A DNA stretch of 64,000 nt, from the NCBI GenBank assembly GCA_014529385.2, contig CM043953.1, positions 98,897,342-98,961,341 of the forward strand. Direction: 5' to 3'. Position 1 is the stretch's first letter. Each line of letters begins with the position of its first letter. Below are positions 45,801-56,891 of the stretch, piece by piece. The position numbers and the translations under genes were made by a program. A model generated the notes under the pieces. That model was given only the letters and a program-made list of their open reading frames with translations, was not told the origin of the DNA and ran no database searches. The DNA is from Adiantum capillus-veneris. Taxonomy: Eukaryota > Streptophyta > Polypodiopsida > Polypodiales > Pteridaceae.

Positions 45801-47029
45801 AAAACACACATCCACACAAAGAACGGAGAACTCGTGTCAAATGGAGATGCGATAAAATTCACTCAAATGTTTTAACCAAAGAAAATATAAAATCGTAACT
45901 ATGTTTTCATTGTAAAAGTATATTCTTTAATTTGAGCAATGCTCACATAACTTGGTTGTGTAAATTCAATTTGATAGAGCACAAGTCTCAAGGTAACAAA
46001 CTTGGGCATTTTGGTTATATGTCTCAAGATTTTGGAGTAAATCCAGGTGCTAAGACCTTCAAAATCAAGGCCAAGAAGATTGTTACTTTTTGAACTATGG
46101 TTTTGAGCTGAGAGGATATATGCATAAAATCTAAAAGAAATCCTATCATGCAATCATTATTTTTACACGCACAGAATTCAAAAAAATATTTTGTTCCCTC
46201 TATACAATGCTCCCTTCCTTTAGCATGCCAATAAGCCTAGAGAAGGTGTACTTTTTCTCATTGTACGAGTCCCTACCAAGACACGCCTTATTCATAGAGG
46301 GAGAAAGCTATCTAAACTTTAAGCCTATTTTTTCTAGTTAGAAGGGCAAAGAAAAAGAGAAATGCGATAAGTGACAAGGAATTAGCCTAAAAATTAAAAT
46401 CCTTGCATTACTATTCTTTAAATTAGTCTTTCGAATTTGCTCGCTTCACCTATATTTACTTTCTCTTATCATCATCCATACCCACCCGAGATTTTGGTAG
46501 ATTTTTCAACCAAATTATAAGTGCTTCAGGCATTTGAAATAGTAGATTCAAGCAAGATCAACAAAGTCAATTATGTATAAAAGATATGTACCGACATCTC
46601 CTCTAAGTCATTCAAGGAAGGAGCCAACATCTCAACTATGAGACTGCCACGCCCCAAACACAGTGCAAAGGACGTGGATATGAAGTCAAGGAGAATGATA
46701 TTTCCACAGCTCAATCTTGAACTTGATAATATTTTAAACCATGAATCAAAGATTCATACAACTTAAAATACAAAGACAATTTGAGTTATATTAAAGCAAG
46801 CTTCTATGGTAATGCTGCCATCATACAATGCACAATAAAATTTGGTTCGGTTTTATTCAGCAAAATAGAGTGTATTACACTTTATATTTGGGATTTTTTT
46901 GCCTTTAAAAATATCTAATATCATTTGGTGTGTTGTATTAAACACCATATAGTAGGATCATGGAGTATAAACTAACAAAGGCTGGTTATTGTACTACTAT
47001 CGAGGAAGTCATAACATCACCAACTCACT
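45661..47029. other. No recognised gene; contains a (TC)n tract
   Basis: (TC)n occupies about 45756-45794. A minus-strand frame at 45899-46153 (84 codons) resembles nothing I know and starts in A/T-rich sequence. The rest is A/T-rich with short frames only. Confidence 0.45.
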
Positions 47030-47290
47030 TTGGACAGTTCCACCAATAATGGTCTTTTCCCAACAATGATTGCAATGCCAATCTGCCTTCAAACCATCCT
47101 TTTTAGCATCAATCTTCTAAGTATCATTGTTGCTTTCCTTCTTAACCCTCTACTTATTCTTCTTGTAATTTGAAGAACCAACCAAGGCTTTGGAGCTTGG
47201 CTTCTTCCCCACAGTGAACCGCTCCTCTTGGTCCAATACCATTGGAACAATCTCGTCCCAAGAAATGGTGTACAATCAGCCACTACTAAT
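47030..47290 (-). pseudogene. Retrotransposon gag scrap
   Basis: A minus-strand frame reads EIVPMVLDQEERFTVGKKPS, then SSKALVGSSNYKKNK, followed by Lys-rich sequence with two TAG stops. It ends in CNHC and, one frame over, GKDHYWWNCPK, which together make a zinc knuckle. It resembles the linker and nucleocapsid part of a Gag protein. No other part of the element is seen nearby. Confidence 0.5.
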
Positions 47291-47354
47291 CACTGAAGAA
47301 CACCTGCAATGAAGGCATTCATACACCATACAAATACTTCCATGATCTATAATT

Positions 47355-47393
47355 GCTGGCTGGAGTCACTGTTGCACAATGGCTCCAGCCAGC
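47355..47393. repeat. Hairpin with 11-bp arms
   Basis: GCTGGCTGGAG (47355-47365) and CTCCAGCCAGC (47383-47393) flank a 17-bp loop. It could be a short foldback remnant; no function can be assigned. Confidence 0.75.
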
Positions 47394-47539
47394 CATTAAC
47401 TACAACCTAGCCAGTGCAGGAAATAGCGGGATCCTCAACTTCCATTACGTCAACTTTAGCTGGCTACAAATTGTTTCATATATATCACCCATCTTCAAGA
47501 GCCATAATTAAAATTTTTAAACACGTGCGTACCCTCCTC

Positions 47540-47760
47540 ACTCAGTCACACGAGCATATCGCGGAGGGGGTCAACGGTTGGGAGCACCCCGTCCGATGCA
47601 CTTGTGTCAATTCGAGGCAGATTTGTAAATTGGGGCGAGAGAAAACTTGGGCAACCACCACCCCTCGATCCTCCGTGACTTGAACCTGGGACCTTGCCTT
47701 GCAATATAATCACTCCATCTGCACACGATTCTTGATACAATATATATGAGAGCCCACTTG
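47540..47760 (-). mobile_element. SINE-like repeat with tRNA-type A and B boxes
   Basis: On the minus strand a GCAGATGGAGTGATTA stretch (complement 47707-47722) resembles an RNA polymerase III A box. About 30 bp further, GGTTCAAGTC (complement 47677-47686) matches the B box. The spacing fits a tRNA-derived SINE. No cloverleaf fold was recognised, so it is not called a tRNA gene. The 3' end is uncertain. Confidence 0.45.
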
Positions 47761-49506
47761 GTGTCGTAAATGGGATACATAGCAAATTGCCAAATTCAGG
47801 AAATTTTTTGTAACCTCAGATCCGAATTTGTAAATTCAAGGTGCGAGATTTATGCCCCAATATCTCCCGCAAACCCCAAACCTTGATCTCTTCCCATCAA
47901 ATACAGATGAGGCGTGCACACAATTTTGTGCAGACACAGAAAGATAAAAGGCCCTGGGCACATTGAGCTTTGGCCTTGGGGCTACCGGGAAGACTGGCTC
48001 TTTTCCTCCACCTGCACCCTCAAACCAAGAGGTCACCAGCCAGCCAGACAAGCATTGCAACACCAAGGCATGCTGAACCACTTGACTTTCTTAGTGTGTT
48101 CAATTAAGGAGAATTCTCCTCGATTCTGCTCCTCCAATATCAATCACCTGCAAGCCTATAACTCCTCAAAACAACCATTTCCATATTTCGAGCTCTACAC
48201 AATCTACAAGTCAGAAAATACCTTTTTCTGCTGCTAAATGCAATGGGATTTGGCTTCATGGTTAAAGAAGTACCTCCATTATGGTACGCCAAAATTATGG
48301 CTGACACTTGAGCATCCAAAACAGCGCTTAATACATGCGATTGTGCTCATGCAAGCTCACAATTCGGCGTGGTATTCATAGTTGCAACCCAATGAGCCTG
48401 CCATTAACTAAGCTGGTGCTGCTTTCCCTTAGCCACCCACTTGCCAAAAACCATCACGGAAGCTGTCCTTGAAAACTATTTGATTCTCCTGAATGATGAC
48501 TTATAACCCAAATGGCCCAATCCGTATAGGAAGACTCGCGCCTGCAAAAATTGGTCTGAACATACAGAACAGGGAAAGGGTTCAAAGAAGCCATGAAAAC
48601 ATACTCAGCTGACATAATGAGCCAAAAAAAAAAACAAAAAAACAAATGGCATGGCGAGTCCTGAAGAGACTTGGTCCAAGCTTCGCATGTATTGTTACCG
48701 TACATAAGAATTAGGTACACTCTAAATCCTGAGTTTGTACATTATGAGCAGAGATTGCAGATACCTACACCAGGCATGCCAACAAATGCCATGAGGAGCC
48801 GCAAGGGCATAGGGCAACAAGCGAAATTAACAACTTAGACACAAATTTAAGTGTAGTGTTGTAATTACAAGAGCACTGGTTAATGGGGTTATACCCCTGC
48901 AATGACAAGCCATGGCTAGGCTTATATAGCACCAGTATGAAATAAGAGAGCCTTACAGCCACATATTTAGAAAAAACCTGCTGCTCAAGACAACCGTACT
49001 AAAAGAACAGTTGGGCACATGATGAGGATGCGATAAACTACACTATTTCCAATATTTGTGCAGATCAGAAAAATTGTTCTAAGCAAGGTCAATGTCAGTA
49101 GTCTGAAGGACTCTCGTAGTTTCTGGCCAAAATGGTCTCGCCAGTATTTCTGCAAACCCAGAAAACAAAGATCGAATCACATCCTTGGAAGTAATGAAGA
49201 GGCTTTTCACATCCATAGATATACAACACCCAGCACATAAGATACATACTGTGTGAAAATGTCCATAATCAAACAAGTAGAATATGAGTGCACGATGCTT
49301 AAAGTACATAGGATACACCTAGTAGTACATACTGTGTGAACATGTCCATAATCAAACAAGTAAAATATGAGTATGTAATGCTTAGAGTACATGTCCAGGC
49401 ATAGGATACGCCTAGTAATCCAATTTCTAATAATGTAAGTAAACAGGCATTTTCAAACTTAACAGGCAGCAAAAGGATGTATGCATGACCTACGGCCTCA
49501 TCAAAC
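47761..49506. other. 3' flank of the ZF-HD gene, no further gene seen
   Basis: Mostly unique sequence. It should contain the 3' UTR of the minus-strand ZF-HD gene in its upper part. An A-rich run lies at about 48628-48643. Open frames overlap on both strands and match nothing known. A duplicated segment at 49236-49410 is listed separately. Confidence 0.5.
49236..49410. repeat. 83-bp tandem duplication in the ZF-HD 3' flank
   Basis: CATACTGTGTGAA, ATGTCCATAATCAAACAAGT, AATATGAGT and ATGCTTA-AGTACAT recur in the same order starting at 49245 and 49328. It begins about 100 bp downstream of the stop codon, so it is probably transcribed in the 3' UTR. Confidence 0.85.
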
Positions 49507-50418
49507 TCACATTCTCTTGGTAACATTGTTCTTGTTGTTGTGCATCCACACCTTAAATACACTCCGCTTCACACCAATTTCATCGCAAAACTGTTGAACT
49601 ACGGCATCATTTTGCTTGACAATCCTCCATCCAAGATACTCTGCAAAAGAAAACATCCTCTCTTTCTGCTCAGAAGAAAACTTTGTCCTATGTCTCCGCT
49701 TTCTAGATAATGAATCAGAAAGCAAGTCTGCATCATCTGCGTATGCAAAAGGGCTTGTTGGCAAGTTTGCTTGAGAATGTAGAACAATATCTCTGGAAGT
49801 AGGTATAGAGAGTAGGCCGGGAGTCGGTGGACCAGTAACCCCTTTAAAATTGATGTTCATGGGCACATTGTGATGCTTGCAAATGCAGACATGCTCCCCC
49901 TCCACTTCTCGGCGGTGAAAATTGCGGTGGCAACCACATACAGAGCATATGAGGGCATCAAAACCATCGGCACCACAAGCAAGAAACTCACCACACCCAT
50001 CAACAGCATGCCCACCAAGACTGGCGGCATGATTTTTCATGCACTCTCGATATCGGATGGGACCAGGTAGAGGCTTCACAGTTTGGCTACTGACACTCTT
50101 GTCTTCTATAGAAGAGTTTTTTGAGCTTAATCGCGCAGCATAGGGTACAGGGTCAGGGGGAGCACCTCCATAGCTGCTAGTGTTACTGAAGTCTTCTGCT
50201 GATGGGAAGCCGATGCCATAACTGTCCTCTTCTTCATCAATGGGAAAATGCCCACTTCCACTTGCCAAAGCATGTGCCCTCATAGCATTTTCCTGTGATG
50301 AATCAGACGAAAGCTCCTCCTCTGCAGAGGAAGAAAATCCTGGTCCACCATGAAACCTTACAGGCTCTGCGGAGCTGAAATGAGAGCCCGTATAGGGAAG
50401 CATGGAGTCGTCATCCAT
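49507..50418 (-). CDS. ZHD: Zinc-finger homeodomain (ZF-HD) transcription factor, 303 aa
   Basis: An uninterrupted 303-codon frame from ATG (50416-50418) to TGA (49507-49509), without an intron, as is common in this family. Residues 1-120 are acidic and Ser-rich, probably disordered. Residues 122-174 form the ZF-HD dimerisation finger, opening RYRECMKNHAASLGGHAVDG. Its potential zinc ligands are C126, H130, H137, C142, C158, C161, C163, H164 and H168, and it ends CGCHRNFHRREVEG. Residues 240-302 form the homeodomain, with a basic KRRHRTK start (also a likely nuclear signal) and a recognition helix ending VKRSVFKVWMHNNKN. The family dimerises and binds ATTA-core sites in plant nuclei, acting in development and stress responses; the specific role cannot be read from sequence. 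Its codons show no decay, in contrast to all surrounding frames. Confidence 0.96.
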   Translation of the reverse strand: MDDDSMLPYTGSHFSSAEPVRFHGGPGFSSSAEEELSSDSSQENAMRAHALASGSGHFPIDEEEDSYGIGFPSAEDFSNTSSYGGAPPDPVPYAARLSSKNSSIEDKSVSSQTVKPLPGPIRYRECMKNHAASLGGHAVDGCGEFLACGADGFDALICSVCGCHRNFHRREVEGEHVCICKHHNVPMNINFKGVTGPPTPGLLSIPTSRDIVLHSQANLPTSPFAYADDADLLSDSLSRKRRHRTKFSSEQKERMFSFAEYLGWRIVKQNDAVVQQFCDEIGVKRSVFKVWMHNNKNNVTKRM

Positions 50419-50950
50419 GGAGACAAGTGAGAAAGCTTAGAAGGCGCAGAGTTCGTGCATTTCGTGCAGAATGTACACTTGCCAAATGAGAGAGTGCGTG
50501 TGCGGATTGGAAAGGGGGGCAACCGAAAGTTCTCTCAATCCGCTTCCGTGTTGGGACCCTTGTACGAATAGAGCGAGCCTCTGTAGCAAGGAAACGACCT
50601 TCAATGAAAGAGAGAGTCTCTGTGCTGTGGAAAAAAAACTCTGAAGCTTGCAAAGAAGACCGTGGCGCGGGCTATGAAAACCCTAGTAATGAAACTCTGG
50701 TGAGATGCACGTACCGTTTTGAAACGCGAGAGGGAGGGAAAAGAAGGAAGCGAGTGTGCAGAGAGATGCCCTCCTCGCTAGGCTCCACGCATACACTGTC
50801 CGGGACGAAGCAGAGAAGAAGAACTGAGAATTTCGAAACAGCCGGCCTTCCAAAATGCAGAACATCAACAACAGCGTGGCGACAAATTGTGAAAAGGCCC
50901 TAGTGACATTTTAACCTTTGAGACCTTTTTGCACAGTATACCTACTGTAT
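50419..50950 (-). promoter_or_regulatory. 5' UTR and promoter-proximal region of the ZF-HD gene
   Basis: Upstream of the start codon on the minus strand the sequence is GC-richer than its surroundings. On the plus strand AAAACCCTAG (about 50677-50688) is a telo-box-like motif, known in plant promoters of growth-related genes. An 80-codon open frame overlaps the ATG but begins with TTG, not ATG, so it is not an obvious upstream ORF. No clear TATA box was found; the transcription start is unknown. Confidence 0.5.
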
Positions 50951-51748
50951 GCTTGCACCTACCTAGTTGTTGGGGGCAATGGGGCTATTTGGTAGGCTAA
51001 AGGCTAGTTCATGAGAGGGGGCCAAGGAATTTAGCCTTTTGCCACATGTAGAAATGCCATTGGAAAGACAAAGTGTTGTCCCTTAAGCGTTCTCTTATCT
51101 TCCGAAGCGGCCCCCTCCCTATCGCAGGAGAAATGTAAAGCTTTTGTCTCGAAAGGTGTGAAATAGTCACAGTTGAAAAGGCATGCGCCAGCCTAATTAC
51201 ATGATCCTTGTGTAGAGATCATGGCTTTGCGGAGCAATTGCCTATCTGCACTTCTCCCCCTCCTTGTGTTAACATGAAGACAGACAACAACTCAAAACAC
51301 ACCATTTGCCCCGCTTGCACCGTCATCATTGTTGTTTGGACGCACCCCAAGGAAGTCAGGTTTGTCAATCAATGTCGACTATCATGAAGGAGTGAGTGAC
51401 AAGTTTGCAATATTTGGTCAAGACATGTTATAAGGTTTGACATGCTTTTTCAATGGTGCTTTTGTAAGGGCTCGCATGTTTGCTTGCATCATTTCCATGC
51501 TAACATTTATATAGTGTGAAGTCTTGCACCCCGCCTATAGCGCTATTTTTTGCATGTGCCTGGCCCCTGTTGGCTTTGAGATTGTATGCTTTGATGCCTT
51601 TTAACAATGATTCGGATGATCCTTGCTTTTTCAATGTTCTACAACGAGTAAATGACCGTATAATGAAATATTTGTTGAGATTATAAAGAGGAATTTGAAA
51701 AGCTCAATGAAGCAAAATCCTTCTACAAATTTGACTATACCGAGGGGG
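50951..51748. other. No recognised gene upstream of the ZF-HD gene
   Basis: Unique-looking sequence with short frames only. The last ~20 bp (ACCGAGGGGG at about 51739-51748) are purine-rich and could be a polypurine tract of an element whose LTR starts at 51749. Confidence 0.4.
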
Positions 51749-52193
51749 TGTTACCGATTGTGGTTATTTCCAAAATAGTTGCAAGTCTCAAAAGAGAATT
51801 GCTACCGCAATGAGTGACAATTACCCTCTACTTAATGTAGAAAATGTCTAAGAGAGTCTTTCACTAGTTGTGTAGTTACTCTCTACAATATTTGATTGGT
51901 GACATTGAGACACCAATGTATTGAAAAACGTAGTATTGGTGCTTAAGGGTACCTGTGAGTCATGGGCTTGCAGCTGAGTGTGACGCCAGCCAAAGTCTAT
52001 ACTAGTTCCATGAGTTAGTTGAGTTCCATTGAGTTTTGAGTGTCTTTGAGTTGCTTGTTCTATTTTTCTATAGTGTTTTCTTTCCATTTCTCTATAGTAT
52101 TTTCTTTTGTTGGAGTGAGGTTTCACGCCTATTGCACTGAGAAGCACCCACGATAGAGAGCACGACACACTTTTACTGCTACAACTGCTCTCA
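51749..52193 (+). mobile_element. LTR of gypsy-like element I
   Basis: It begins TGTTACCGATTG after a GAGGGGG purine run and ends CTCTCA at 52193, followed within 2 bp by a primer-binding-site-like sequence. About 445 bp. No second LTR was identified downstream. Confidence 0.5.
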
Positions 52194-52195
52194 TC

Positions 52196-52216
52196 TTTGG
52201 CACACCCGATGGGACA
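52196..52216 (+). promoter_or_regulatory. Primer-binding site of element I
   Basis: TTTGGCACACCCGATGGGAC resembles the Asp-tRNA-type site (TTTGGCGCCGTTGCCGGGG) of plant gypsy elements and lies 2 bp after the LTR end. Confidence 0.5.
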
Positions 52217-52330
52217 TCAGTTGAAGTCTCACTCCACTGAGCATACACGGTTGAGGAGCTAGTTGGTTTAGCCCCTTACCTGTTTAGCCCCTCGCCTAGT
52301 CTAATATATTGATCTAGACTAGTTTGGTCT

Positions 52331-52577
52331 AGCTTGCTATAGTCCACCTTCGCCCTCAATCAGCTTGGTCTAGTCCACCTTCGCCCTCGTCTAGCTTGGT
52401 CTAATCCCCCTTTGCCCTCGCTAGCTTGTTCTAGTCCACCTTTGCCCTCGACCAGCTTGGTCTAGTCCATCATCGACCTTGTCCAACTTGGTCTAGTCCA
52501 TCATCGACCTCTTCCAGCTTGGTCTAGTCCACCTTCTCTCTCATCTAGCTTGGTATAGCTGGCCTAGTCCATTGTCC
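52331..52577. repeat. 31-bp minisatellite, eight copies
   Basis: Units starting AGCTTGGTCTAGTCCACC recur at 52331, 52362, 52393, 52423, 52454, 52485, 52516 and 52547, with spacings of 31, 31, 30, 31, 31, 31 and 31. Further CTAG-rich sequence continues to about 52650. The array is in the leader between primer site and gag of element I. Confidence 0.93.
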
Positions 52578-52909
52578 TCTTCTAGTTGAGTCTAGTCTAG
52601 CCTGGTCTAGGCGAGTCTATCCAGTGGGTCTAGAGTGTCTAGCTAGTTCAAGGGTCTTCGTGCCCAGAACTTGGGTGGGTATGTTGACATTGCATGACAC
52701 ATACAAGGCAATCTAAAGATTGACAAAGCCCACTACAGATCCCTTTGCACTACTACCACAAAAAGTGTCACCCTTTTGTGTTGAGTACCCTCTCAAGGTT
52801 CTCCCTCGACCAACTCCTGACCACCCTGATCACCTTCCCACAGACACTTCCCACAATTTTTGTTACATCATGCTCCTGAGCAAGCATCAATGGAGTAGTT
52901 GACAAGCAT

Positions 52910-54110
52910 TCTTGCTAAGGTGAACATAAAGTTTTTGACTTTCAAGGGACTCTCCACAGAGGATGCAAATGACCAAGCTAGGAGGTTTGTATCCCTCTAT
53001 AGAATTCGGGGCCTAAACAGAGAAGATGCCTAGCTAGTGCTCTTTTAGTCCACCTCGGATGGCTTAGCAACTAAACGGTACTGTTAATTTGCTGACAACC
53101 ACTTTAGAACCTTGGCAACTGTAAGGCAATAAGTCTATGAAGCTTTCAGACCACATGATTTTAAAGAGAAATTCTTGGATGAGTTGGCCAACTTGGTGCT
53201 CCAACCTGATAAGACATTTTTAGAGTTCATGACGAGAACAAAGTCTCTGGTGGCCAAGCTTCCCCAACAACCACAAGAATTCAACTCTAGAGGAGTTTGT
53301 CGCCGTCACTACCAGAATAGAGGGAGCAAGACAGTTATTCAAGGACCTTGCTTAAATAGATCCCACCTCGGTCCTCATGGAAAGTGCCTTTGTGAACCCC
53401 TTGATTTTCATACGCAGGGAACTCAAAACACTAGAGTTACAACGATCTCTTCAAGAGGAGAGGTCCTTCTCTCTTTGACAAGAGAAGTCGTCAAGAAGCT
53501 TTGGACCAAATCAAGGGAGATCTATAAGGGCTTCAGGCACAACAGGAGTCTAAGCATTTGGTCTGGTATAGCTCATGTTGCTCTCCAGGGCATCCTCCAC
53601 ACGAATACCCACTTCGGGATTAGTGCCACCTCTATGAAAAGTCTGGACATGAAGACAAGGATTTTTACCACCTAAAGGGATTGTGGAAACTACAACACAG
53701 GCTTGCTCCTACTCTTCAACAAGGGCTAGTACCTACATACTTCTGAGTGCAACCATTAGAGTCCTATATGATATCCTACCCCACTACTCCCGTCATTGAT
53801 TATAGATGCACTCGTCTCATTGTATCCATCTTGGGGCAACAATTCTTAGAAGTGATAGTGTATGGTGGATTTGGCATCAACCTGATGCTTGAGTTCACTA
53901 TGTTGACATTAAGTCTGTAGCCTACCCGACACGCCCCCTTCATAGTTACTTTAGCTGGCTAGAGGACAGTCTACCCATTGGGCATAGTGGACAAGGTGCC
54001 TTTGCATGTATAAGGCTTAACATCTAGCTTGGAATTTGTTGCGGTTCATCTTCCCCAGGTTGAGGGTGACTTTCCTTGCTCATTGGCACACCATGACTAT
54101 GACACACTAA
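52910..54110 (+). pseudogene. Gypsy-like gag and aspartic protease remnant (element I)
   Basis: Frames around 52920-53280 read FKGLSTEDANDQARRFVSLY and, after stops, DFKEKFLDELANLVLQPDKT with FLEFMTRTKSLVAKLP, in keeping with a retrotransposon gag capsid domain. Around 53790-54090 a frame has VIVYGGFGINLMLEFTMLTL and later VYPLGIVDKVPLHV, the layout of the gypsy gag-asp protease. Its catalytic DGGSG is replaced by YGGFG. At least five stops or frame changes are present. RT and integrase are absent downstream. Confidence 0.65.
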
Positions 54111-54872
54111 AGCACTGCATGACTAGGGAAATGATGCAATGTGGACTCATACTCGCCTTGAAGGGGGTATCGATCCGGTGTGCATCATAATTCCTTGTCC
54201 ATGGAGTCCAACCCTGAATTGGAACAACCCACTCCACCTGATGGATCAGAGGAGGACCTGAGGGCCTTTCACTTGTGAAGTTTATCTTTCTTGGCCGTCC
54301 ACTTGGCTGGGTAATTCTTAGTGACTAAGTTATACTCCGATCAATGAGCTGACTCATCCTCTACATTGTGTTGGGTGTGTGTTGGCTACCTATATTTTGT
54401 TGAGGAGTTTCCTTATTGCCTGTCAAAGTTGACGATGGCCTGTAGGGTGCAGCTCCCTTTGTGGCTTCATTGCCTATCCCAATGACTCAAGTTGGTTGAT
54501 AGCAAGATGTTGCAATGATGGCCCCTTTCCTATGTTTTTGCCTTGCATGTAAGAAATAGCTTTAGTGCTTTGTAAAATAGAATTTGCTAGATCCATGGTG
54601 CATCTGTTGTATAGGGATATCTGACTTTTGAATCCATCCCTTGCCAACAAACTCTCATGCTTGCTTTTAGCAAGGTTTGTGCACGAAGTGTTGGGTCCCT
54701 CGTCATTAGTTTTTATGCAAGTCATGATGCCACACCCAATGGGCATGCAAATTTTCCACTAAATCATTCATGAATACATGTATGGAAGGTTCTTGTCCAT
54801 ACAATGTCCATTGCATCACCATTGCCGTATTAGACATGACTCATATGCCACTGTGTCCCTAGATGGTGCTTT
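54111..54872. other. No recognised gene
   Basis: Spacer between element I and the next copia LTR. A minus-strand frame of 90 codons (54474-54746) has no resemblance to any family I know and no supporting signals. Confidence 0.45.
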
Positions 54873-55048
54873 TGTTGAGTTTCAGGCCCATGGCCCATTA
54901 TGGTCGGGCGGCCACTTATTGTCTTGTGTATAATGAACAATAAGGAGGTGAGAGGATTACTCTCACAAGCTCCACCAAAGAACTCTGCGTATTGTTCTTC
55001 TCTTCCCCCATTCTCATTCCTTCCCTTGCAATCACCACCTCTGCTCCA
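54873..55048 (+). mobile_element. 5' LTR of copia element F
   Basis: About 176 bp from TGTTGAGTTTCAGGCCCATG to CTGCTCCA, with layout similar to the A/B/D LTRs. A primer-like TGGTATTAGAGC follows at 55054. The 3' LTR is absent, as the element is truncated. Confidence 0.6.
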
Positions 55049-55053
55049 TAAAG

Positions 55054-55463
55054 TGGTATTAGAGCACAACGGCTCTCCTGGGTCCCATAGGTGCTTGCAC
55101 GGTTTTCTATTTTGAGCTAAGGCTGAAGGCCTTGCAGAAGTGGAAAGTTATGTGAAAGGAGGAGCTCGACTAAGCTGGAAAATCTATGGAAAGGGGATTG
55201 AAGCATTAGATTCAATTTTCTCTAAAGGCTCACAACGTTACAAGATTTGTGTTAAATCTTTTAACGCTAAGGTTCTCATGCAGCAAATCGTTGGCAGCAT
55301 TTGGAGACATCGCAAGGCAACAACGTAGGCTTATCAAAAGCGCTACTCATAGAGAGAGATTGAGAAAGAGAGAGGGACAATAGCGCTATAGAAAATTTCA
55401 GCATGGCATTAATTTTCAGCATGGTGTTAACTTCCTCAGCAACAAATGTTGCAGGGTGGCAAC

Positions 55464-55518
<55 letters not shown>

Positions 55519-56891
55519 CTGGCTTCTTCGACATTCCGGCTTCTTTGACATCGGCATCTCGTCTCCGGGTTCCTCGCCTTCGGCTTCTTCAACATCCGCA
55601 TCTCGTCTCTCCAACTCCGGATATACAACATTCGTTCTTTCACACACACACACACACACACAAAAACACACAGTGTGTGTGTGTGTGCACACCCAACATC
55701 ATTCTCAACATTGGCCTCGACTTCGACCTTTTTGACATCAAGTTTTCTCTCAGTCTCGGCATCGGGTTCGGTTTTCGGCATCGATTCTCGCGATTTGACA
55801 TCAGATCGACTTCACTTCTTATTGCGGCAGATATTCAACATCCGACCTCAACCCTGAGCGTTTCCCGCGGATGAGCACTTTCTCGCGAACGGTCGTGCTT
55901 ACCACACGCACAGGTGAGGTGCCTCTACCATAAAGGAGTGACACCGGCATCGGTATCGTGCGCATCGATCGCGCTCTACGACACGATTTTCGGCTATGAT
56001 ACCTTTGGCGGCTTATTCGACTAGAACATTTCCGAACGGCGGCGAAAATAGGCACATAGCAACACCGACACATAGGTTACAGGTTATAGGGGGCTTTTTA
56101 GCCAATTTACACACATATTCTCCAAGTTTCCAGACACAGGTTTTTCACAGGTGATTTGGCAGTCATTTTGATAGCAGTTTCTATACGGACATATGCATTT
56201 TTGTGTGGGCACACCTAGTGCTACTGAGCTCCTTTGAGAGCAGATATCCCCGCAAGGATCACTTTTACTGCATGCAATAGTTTTTGGCGCCTGTTTGAGC
56301 GCGGTTCACTCATGTACATTGAGTTGCGGACACTGCCCATTGTACTACCTGTGGAGCCATTTTTGGCTATTTCGGCAGTTTTTCCCGGCTGTTTCTGAGA
56401 CTCGGACCAAAAGAGCCCTTTCTAAGACTGTGGCTAGTCCATTTGTGTCTGCATTAGCCTTTTGGAGGGTCGATAGCATGAGGTTTTCTTTGAGCTGGGG
56501 TATTCTTAAATGTTGAGATACTTTCAGTGATACAGGTAGCTACAGTTCCACTTTACGGTATCCTCGCCATAGGACATGTATCTGGATGGTTTTTTGTGCT
56601 TTTGTCGTCGAGTTGGCGGTCGCACGGCAGTGGTTTTGTGCAGTACATGCCCAATGATTGTTATTTTGAGCAGTTTATGCGGTTTTGACTTGAGTTCTGA
56701 CTCCTCATACAAAGGAGACTCTCCCCGATTTTTCTTGCAAGTCTGCCTTATGTGTTCTTGGCAGTTCTAGTTGTTCTTACACAATGATTGTACTACATTT
56801 TGGTTTGAGTTTTTGCTCCTATACTAGGGGAAACTCTGCTGAAATTGTCCCAAGAAATTTGCCATAAGTTTTTGGCTACATTCTCTGAATC
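55054..56891 (+). other. Leader of copia element F with GA and CA tracts
   Basis: A 1.8-kb leader between primer site and gag. It holds (GA)n at about 55467-55516, (CA)n at about 55643-55662 and (GT)n at 55673-55686, with Ser/Arg-type repeat frames of no coding value. The end near 56700-56880 resembles the corresponding leader end of A/B/D (CAAAGGAGACTCT and GGGGAAACTCTGC words). Confidence 0.6.

Noticed and set aside
45899-46153. 84-codon minus-strand frame as a host gene
   Set aside because: No family resemblance and no supporting context; the length is expected by chance over this much sequence.
47677-47722. tRNA gene
   Set aside because: A and B boxes are present but no acceptor stem or anticodon arm could be recognised.
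50411-50653. 80-codon upstream ORF ending at the ZF-HD start codon
   Set aside because: Its only start is TTG; no ATG is present in that frame, so it is not a convincing uORF.
54474-54746. 90-codon minus-strand frame as a host gene
   Set aside because: No recognisable domain, no promoter or splice signals, and located between two decayed retroelements.
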